A DNA stretch of 11,834 bases from positions 1 to 11,834 of the forward strand of contig JBDNFI010000009.1 of NCBI GenBank assembly GCA_041689935.1, read 5' to 3'. Position numbers and translations under genes: made by a program. Shown here piece after piece: positions 6,957 through 11,834 of the stretch; position 1 is the first letter of the stretch; each line of letters opens with the position of its first letter. The stretch comes from CAXBDP01 sp041689935 (GTDB taxonomy: Bacteria; Bacteroidota; Bacteroidia; Cytophagales; Cyclobacteriaceae). The notes beneath the pieces are model-generated. The model was not told where the DNA came from. It searched no databases and worked only from the letters and a program-made list of their open reading frames with translations.

Positions 6957-9900
6957 ATGATCAAACAACATTGGGACTATAATTATGTTAAGCTTTTTGC
7001 TGATATATCAGAATCATTACTAAAAGAAAAAGAGTTAAATAATGCCATTGATGCTGTAATTAAATTACTTGGTCTATTCTTTCAAGTCGATAGAGCGTAT
7101 TTGTTTGTTTCGAGGCAAGAAAAAAATCAAAGATTTATGGATTACACAAATGAATGGTGTGCGGATGGGATTGAAGCATTTATAGGTACTCCAGAGCTAA
7201 CTGATGTTACATTTGATATGCTTCCGGATGTAATGTCAGAGATGCTCAAAAACAAGGTAATGTATGGCAATGTAAATGATCATCCCTCAGAAACATTCAA
7301 AGAAATAATGAATGCACAAAGTATCACTTCATACTTATTTTCCCCTTTAGTCATTGAGGATAAATTATTCGGTTTTGTAGGATTTGATAGTTGCGTGAAA
7401 GAAAGAATCTGGTATGAGACGGAGGCCAACTATTTATCGTCATTGGGGAGTATAATTGCACATAGGTTTTTAAGAGATCGAGAGAAAAACATCCTAGAAT
7501 TAAAGCTAAAAGAGGAAGAAGAATTAAATAAACTTTTGATCGACATTGATTTTATAAAATCAATGATAACTGGAAATAAAGCGACTAACGAAATCTTTAG
7601 GCAACTCACCTTAGTGGTACAAAAGTACCTAAATACAGATTTGCTTATTTTATCCGATATAGAATTACTCGAAGAAGATTCCGCAACATTTGCGATTCAA
7701 AAATTTGGAGTTAAAGTAGGATCCAAATTCAAAATTTTATCTAACGAAAGATTACAAATTATTGGGAAAGAAATTAATACCTTTAGTAATACTAAATTCA
7801 CAATTAAAGACATTATGTCTGAAAAATTTCATCAAAAAAACCGAACTTTCATAAACAATATCAGTGTTTCGAAAACAAATATAACGGCTTCGAAACTAAC
7901 AGAAGTACTGTTGCACTCGGGAAACTTACCCATTGGATATATGATTGTGGGAAGCGCAAATTCAGTTTTGTTGAAAAATAAAAATTTAAAAATAGAAAAT
8001 GCAAAGGTCGCCTGTGAAAATATTTTAAACTTTTTATTAGCAGAGAAAAACAAAACTAAATACGAGCAAACAATTAGAGACTCAGAATCAAGATTTAGGT
8101 TGATCTCTGAAAATAGCAACGATATCATTGCAATACATTCATTGGACGGTGCATTTCGATATATTAGCCCAAGCTTCAAAAATATACTTGGCTTCGACAG
8201 CGAAAGCTATATCAATAAAACACCTTATAGTTTATTGGCCTCTGAGAAAGCCTCCACTGAGATAAGAAACTTTATTTATACAAATGATTTTTCCCGAGAG
8301 TTGCCTAGAGTGACGTTCAAATTCAAGACAAGAGATAATGAATATAAATACCTGCAAACTTCATTCAGCTCTCTATACGAAAATGGCGAAATCTCAGAAA
8401 TGATTTCTATAAGCAGAGACGTTTCTAACGAAATCATAAGCAATAAAGCCTTAAAATTAAGTGAACGAAAATTCAGATTGATATCTTCAAATCTTACGGA
8501 AATAATCGCTTTACATGATCATGATCATACTTGTATTTGGATTTCTCCCTCCGTTGAAAAGATCCTTGGATTTACACCCGAGGAACTGATTGGAAAAGCT
8601 CCATTAAGTTTGTTAGAGAAAGAAGGGTTCAAAATCATTCATTCGGATGCATCAACGGGCATTCAGAGGATAGAGACTAGGCATAAAGCTAAATGTGGCA
8701 AATCAGTCGATTTAGAAATAATATCACGGCCATTTAAAGATGATGAATTGAATATAGATGGGAGGTTATCTATAATCCGAGATATTACGGAGAGGAAAAG
8801 CTATCAAAACAGACTAGAAATACAAAAAAACTCTTTTGAAAGAATATTTGAAGAAACACTAAGCGGATACGTCGAAATATATCCTCATATAAATTTAGTA
8901 TTTATTAGCCCGAAATTTTTAAGTATTCTAGGATATTCTGAAACAGAAAACTTAAACCACAATAAATTATTTATGGAAGCAATCTTTTCGGATGATTATA
9001 GTAACTTAAATGAAGCAATAAAAAAAACTGGAAACAATTTTCCCGACACACCTATTGTAGTGGAAACTAGGTATTGGCATAGAAATGGAGAAGAAATAAA
9101 TATCTTGTTCGCAGGTCAGGTTTTGGAACAGGATGCTGATCATAAGCCAATTAAGATAATTGGGTGCAACATTGATATGACTTACATAAAGAAAATTGAA
9201 AGTCAACTTTTTAAAAGTAGGACTGCCTTAGAACTAGTTTTGAAAAAAACTAAGCAAGTTGTCTGGATAAGAAATATAAAAACAAACGTAATTGAGTATG
9301 CGAGTGACTCCATCAGTGACTTATTCGATGTCAATGAGGATAACCTTTTAAAAGGTGAAAAATTTTATTTCAATAATATTTACCCAAAGGATAAGGATGC
9401 GGTAGGCAAGGCGATGAATAGTAAAGCCTACAAAGACAATAAATCTATAGATATTGAATATAGAATTACAGATAAAAATGATAAACTAATATGGTTAAGA
9501 ACAAGAGGTTTTATAATTCGGCAAGGGCAAACACCTATTTACAGCGTTGGCATAACAGAAGAAATAACAAATAAAAAAGAAGTGGAATTAAGCTTAGCAA
9601 AAAATTTAGAAGTGGAAAAATCACTTAACGAACATAAATCATATTTCATTTCAATGGTGAGCCATCAATTCCGCACACCACTGACTATTATCCAAACTAA
9701 CTCAGAATTGATTGATTTTGTAAGCGAACAGCAAAAGGTATCTGTCGAAAAATATACAACCAGAATAAAAAGTGAGGTAAATAGATTAACCGATATCCTG
9801 GAAGATATTTTGATCATAGAGAAATCAAATAAAAATAAACTTGGCCGCAGAGAAACCAAGTTCTCGGTCTTAGCCATTTTAATAAGTATCGTCGAAGATT

Positions 9901-10304
9901 ATAATATTAAGCGTCAAACCAACCCTCTAACCTTAAATTATTCTAATACTGAACCGTTTTATTTAATCGGAGATGAAGTATATTTTAGGCATGCTATGAT
10001 TAATTTGATAGACAATGCTGTGAAATACACACCAAGCGCTAATGATTCTCCTGAAATCAACATAGAACTAACAAGTAATTTTGGAATAATCAAAATAATA
10101 GATTTTGGAATTGGAATCCCTAAAGACGAAATAAAAAGTCTATTTAAGCCTTTTTTTAGAGGGACAAACACATCAAGTATCAAAGGCAGCGGACTTGGCC
10201 TCCTGATAGCAAAAGAGTTTATTGAATTTCTGGGTGGAAAAATAAAAGTTGAAAGCGCTTTAGATAAAGGAACCAAAATTATTTGCCAATTTGAGAGAAA
10301 TTGA
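6957..10304 (+). CDS. soluble multi-sensor histidine kinase (GAF-GAF-PAS x4-HisKA-HATPase)
   Basis: A 1115-residue kinase starting at ATG 6957, with no signal peptide or membrane helix, so cytoplasmic. Domains in order: GAF (about 10-170); a second, diverged GAF-like region (about 200-370); four PAS domains (about 377-495, 503-620, 628-745 and 755-875) linked by S-box/PAC elements such as ISRDVS, IIRDITERK and ITEEIT; HisKA with H903 in MVSHQFRTPLT; and a HATPase with N1020 in NLIDNAVKYTP, the G1 box DFGIGIP from D1049, the F-box FKPFFRG and the G2 box GSGLGL from 1077. All catalytic motifs are intact. No receiver is fused to it, so its phosphate must go to separate proteins. The receiver-DHp protein begins one base after its TGA, and the AraC-type regulator is divergent. 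Signals are unknown; multiple PAS/GAF domains suggest small ligands, redox state or protein partners. Confidence 0.95.
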   Translation: MIKQHWDYNYVKLFADISESLLKEKELNNAIDAVIKLLGLFFQVDRAYLFVSRQEKNQRFMDYTNEWCADGIEAFIGTPELTDVTFDMLPDVMSEMLKNKVMYGNVNDHPSETFKEIMNAQSITSYLFSPLVIEDKLFGFVGFDSCVKERIWYETEANYLSSLGSIIAHRFLRDREKNILELKLKEEEELNKLLIDIDFIKSMITGNKATNEIFRQLTLVVQKYLNTDLLILSDIELLEEDSATFAIQKFGVKVGSKFKILSNERLQIIGKEINTFSNTKFTIKDIMSEKFHQKNRTFINNISVSKTNITASKLTEVLLHSGNLPIGYMIVGSANSVLLKNKNLKIENAKVACENILNFLLAEKNKTKYEQTIRDSESRFRLISENSNDIIAIHSLDGAFRYISPSFKNILGFDSESYINKTPYSLLASEKASTEIRNFIYTNDFSRELPRVTFKFKTRDNEYKYLQTSFSSLYENGEISEMISISRDVSNEIISNKALKLSERKFRLISSNLTEIIALHDHDHTCIWISPSVEKILGFTPEELIGKAPLSLLEKEGFKIIHSDASTGIQRIETRHKAKCGKSVDLEIISRPFKDDELNIDGRLSIIRDITERKSYQNRLEIQKNSFERIFEETLSGYVEIYPHINLVFISPKFLSILGYSETENLNHNKLFMEAIFSDDYSNLNEAIKKTGNNFPDTPIVVETRYWHRNGEEINILFAGQVLEQDADHKPIKIIGCNIDMTYIKKIESQLFKSRTALELVLKKTKQVVWIRNIKTNVIEYASDSISDLFDVNEDNLLKGEKFYFNNIYPKDKDAVGKAMNSKAYKDNKSIDIEYRITDKNDKLIWLRTRGFIIRQGQTPIYSVGITEEITNKKEVELSLAKNLEVEKSLNEHKSYFISMVSHQFRTPLTIIQTNSELIDFVSEQQKVSVEKYTTRIKSEVNRLTDILEDILIIEKSNKNKLGRRETKFSVLAILISIVEDYNIKRQTNPLTLNYSNTEPFYLIGDEVYFRHAMINLIDNAVKYTPSANDSPEINIELTSNFGIIKIIDFGIGIPKDEIKSLFKPFFRGTNTSSIKGSGLGLLIAKEFIEFLGGKIKVESALDKGTKIICQFERN

Positions 10305-10305
10305 A

Positions 10306-11391
10306 ATGGAGACCATATTATTGATTGAGGATGATGAATTAATTTTAGAGAGTATTTCCGAATTATTAACAATAAATGGATTTAATGTCCTGACTGCTAA
10401 AAACGGAAAAGAAGGCCTAATGCAAGCAGTCTTCCATAATCCAACGTTGATTTTAATTGATGTAATGATGCCTATTATGGATGGTTATGAAACGGTTAAA
10501 ATCCTTCGTAAAAACCCAGCATTTAATTTTACGCCAATAATCTTCATGTCGGCAAAAGCCAAATTAGAAGACAAACGGAGTGGCTTGGATATGGGTGCTG
10601 AAGATTATTTGACAAAACCTGTAAGTGCAAAAATTCTGCTTAATGGGATCGAAAGCAAAATTGAAAAATTCAGAAAAATAAAGAAAGCAAATAAACACAG
10701 TTCAGGATTTTCAGCGCATAATGTTTATTTCAAAGCAATGCATGAAGTTAATACCTCTCTAGCTGGCATTTTAGGCTCAGTTTCAATTTTAGAAGACTTT
10801 TTGCCAGATTTAGATAAAACTAAGCAATTTGAAATAATACATCATATCAAAGTGGCTGCCACAAGAATAAAAAGGATTTTTACAAACAATCAATGGTTGG
10901 AAAAAATCACAAGAAATAATTTGGGAATCGAAGAGAAAAATAAAGAAAAAGTCTCTATTGCCTATATTTTACAAAAAACATTTATGGATATAGATGAAAT
11001 CAACCCTGGGTCAACTGCTAGAATCAAAACTAATTTAAAGCCTTTCGACCTTATTACAAGTAAAGAAATCTTAATAAAAATCTTTTATGAATTGTTATCA
11101 AATTCGATAAAATTCTCAAAGCCAAACTCAGAAATTAAGATTACAGGCATGCGGAAAGCCAACTCGTATATTTTAACCATTGAAGATGGGAGCATTGGGT
11201 TCCTAAAACTACCCGAAATAAATCATTTACTTTTCAAACAATATAATAGAGAGTTTTACGAACAACAGGGTTTAGGAATCGGCTTATATATTTCATTAAA
11301 CCTTATGAAACAATTAAACATAATATATTCCACCAAAAAATGTGATGATACTGGAGTAAGCACTATCAGTAAATTAATGATACCAATGTAG
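10306..11391 (+). CDS. receiver domain fused in front of a histidine-kinase-like DHp-CA module
   Basis: A 361-residue protein starting at ATG 10306, one base after the kinase stop (TGAAATG), so translation is probably coupled. The receiver (1-120) is complete, with E8-D9-D10, D52 in IDVMMPIMDG, S82 and K104. A charged linker leads to a DHp-like pair of helices with H146 in AMHEVNTSLAGILG. The His and Glu remain, but the usual R-T-P-L reads N-T-S-L. The CA domain keeps N266 in ELLSNSIKFS and a good G2 box (GLGIGL, 322-327), while G1 reads EDGSIG instead of D-x-G-x-G. There is no transmembrane segment or other sensor. It may autophosphorylate, act as a phosphatase, or pass phosphate from the large kinase between its own Asp and His. 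No terminator was seen after TAG. Confidence 0.9.
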   Translation: METILLIEDDELILESISELLTINGFNVLTAKNGKEGLMQAVFHNPTLILIDVMMPIMDGYETVKILRKNPAFNFTPIIFMSAKAKLEDKRSGLDMGAEDYLTKPVSAKILLNGIESKIEKFRKIKKANKHSSGFSAHNVYFKAMHEVNTSLAGILGSVSILEDFLPDLDKTKQFEIIHHIKVAATRIKRIFTNNQWLEKITRNNLGIEEKNKEKVSIAYILQKTFMDIDEINPGSTARIKTNLKPFDLITSKEILIKIFYELLSNSIKFSKPNSEIKITGMRKANSYILTIEDGSIGFLKLPEINHLLFKQYNREFYEQQGLGIGLYISLNLMKQLNIIYSTKKCDDTGVSTISKLMIPM

Positions 11392-11459
11392 ATTTGTCAC
11401 CGTGAAATTGATCCAAAAAAATGATTAAGTTTTATGTCTAAGCAAGGTTAAGTTTTCAC
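11392..11459. other. short spacer, nothing recognised
   Basis: AT-rich spacer between the receiver-DHp gene and the YheT-like end fragment. It has no stable hairpin with a T-run, so the operon's terminator is not evident here. Confidence 0.4.
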
Positions 11460-11490
11460 TCAATATTCATTATAAAATTCCAAAGAATTT
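11460..11490 (-). pseudogene. tiny fragment resembling the YheT gene end
   Basis: Read on the minus strand this gives SLEFYNEY followed by TGA, and the DNA matches the 3' end of the left YheT remnant (WEFYNEYCLKR) at about 28 of 32 positions, allowing for a stop placed slightly earlier. The next repeat copy begins immediately upstream in the coding direction, at 11492, so the fragment appears cut off by that repeat. It is too short to be certain about origin. Confidence 0.5.
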
Positions 11491-11491
11491 A

Positions 11492-11634
11492 GCCTCTGGC
11501 GCGCTTTTGCAAAGCGTGCTGATTCATTTTTCTGTTCGGCTAACACGGCTATGTAGCAAAACCAATTCTTCAACCCAAAGCACCGATTACACATCCTAAA
11601 ATAGAGGAGCACGCTTTGCAAAAAGTGCGTTAGG
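11492..11634 (+). repeat. REPIN/MITE-like repeat, complete copy 2
   Basis: A 143-bp copy in the same orientation as that at 194-337, with identical ends and exact 15-bp inverted arms at 11505-11519 and 11609-11623. Its middle differs clearly from copy 1 but is nearly identical to the copy at 11704, so two subfamilies are present. The minus strand is open through it by chance, since copy 1 has an indel that shifts that frame. Confidence 0.85.
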
Positions 11635-11650
11635 AAACGAAGAACGGCCA

Positions 11651-11693
11651 CTGTTGTACTTTTGCAAAGCGTGCCGATTCATTTTTCTGTTCG
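11651..11693 (+). repeat. head fragment of the repeat
   Basis: It contains the head arm TTTTGCAAAGCGTGC at 11660-11674 followed by the head-side sequence CGATTCATTTTTCTGTTCG, then leaves the repeat. The outer hairpin half is altered (TGTTGTAC in place of TGGCGCGC), so the head cannot fold as well. It is wedged between two fuller copies. Confidence 0.7.
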
Positions 11694-11703
11694 TTTAGCA
11701 ACT

Positions 11704-11834
11704 CTCTCTGGCGCGCTTTTGCAAAGCGTGCTGATTCATTTTTCTGTTCGGCTAATACGGCTATGTAGCAAAACCAATTCTTCAACCCAAAGCACCGATT
11801 ACATATCCTAAAATAGAGGAGCACGCTTTGCAAA
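11704..11834 (+). repeat. REPIN/MITE-like repeat, copy 3, cut by window end
   Basis: Matches copy 2 with about two differences over the shared ~125 bp after the head. The head arm is at 11717-11731 and the tail arm is entered at 11821 but truncated at the window edge. The high similarity to copy 2 points to recent duplication or ongoing homogenisation of this tandem cluster. Confidence 0.8.

Noticed and set aside
7832..10372. Several minus-strand open frames of 66-137 codons
   Set aside because: All lie opposite the two kinase-type genes, whose domains and catalytic motifs are unmistakable.
11460..11834. Minus-strand open frames of 63 and 67 codons with shared CNRCFGLK and SARFAKAR sequence
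   Set aside because: They lie wholly in the repeat copies. The equivalent frame in the copy at 194-337 is shifted by an indel and reads differently, so protein sequence is not conserved.
1..11834. CRISPR array, tRNA or rRNA gene
   Set aside because: No regular short direct repeats with spacers, no cloverleaf sequence and no rRNA-like stretch were seen on either strand.

Overview
The window looks like accessory DNA from a member of the Bacteroidota, probably Cytophagales-like. The reasons are a PID-CTERM-type C-terminus on the leftmost gene, Bacteroidota-style -7/-33 promoter elements (TAnnTTTG with an upstream TTTG), AT-rich coding sequence without Shine-Dalgarno sites, an AraC-type response regulator beside a multi-PAS histidine kinase, and a decayed surface protein built of InlB-like 'bacterial repeat' units plus a BspA/DUF285 tail. 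The species cannot be named from this alone.

Layout, left to right. 2-172 is the 3' end of a secreted PID-CTERM protein and is visibly more GC-rich than what follows. 194-337 is a complete ~143 bp repeat with 15-bp inverted terminal repeats, followed by a piece of its tail. 377-660 (minus) is the C-terminal remnant of a YheT-family alpha/beta hydrolase. 977-2470 (minus) is a decayed multidomain surface protein. 2481-4042 is AT-rich and nearly empty apart from one small minus-strand ORF at 3324-3578. 4043-4312 is a small basic hypothetical protein preceded by a plausible promoter and a 10-bp inverted repeat. 4313-5860 is a decay zone containing the remnant of an AraC-type regulator.

5924-11391 is the intact core. 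It holds a response regulator with an AraC output domain (minus), and divergently from it a large soluble histidine kinase (two GAF-like and four PAS domains, HisKA, HATPase) followed one base later by a protein with a receiver domain placed in front of a kinase-like DHp-CA module. The most economical reading is one signalling unit. The large kinase would sense a cytoplasmic cue and phosphorylate the receiver of the downstream protein and/or the AraC-type regulator, and the regulator would act on the shared intergenic region, which carries an exact 12-bp direct repeat. The receiver-first protein keeps the phosphorylatable His, the N-box Asn and a good G2 box, but its H-box and G1 box are altered. 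It could therefore be a phosphotransfer or phosphatase module rather than a conventional kinase.

11460-11834 returns to the same repeat family in the same orientation: a complete copy, a head fragment and a third copy cut by the window end. It is preceded by a 31-bp piece that resembles the end of the YheT gene seen on the left. The signalling locus is thus bracketed by direct copies of one repeat and by related YheT-end sequences, which suggests past rearrangement.
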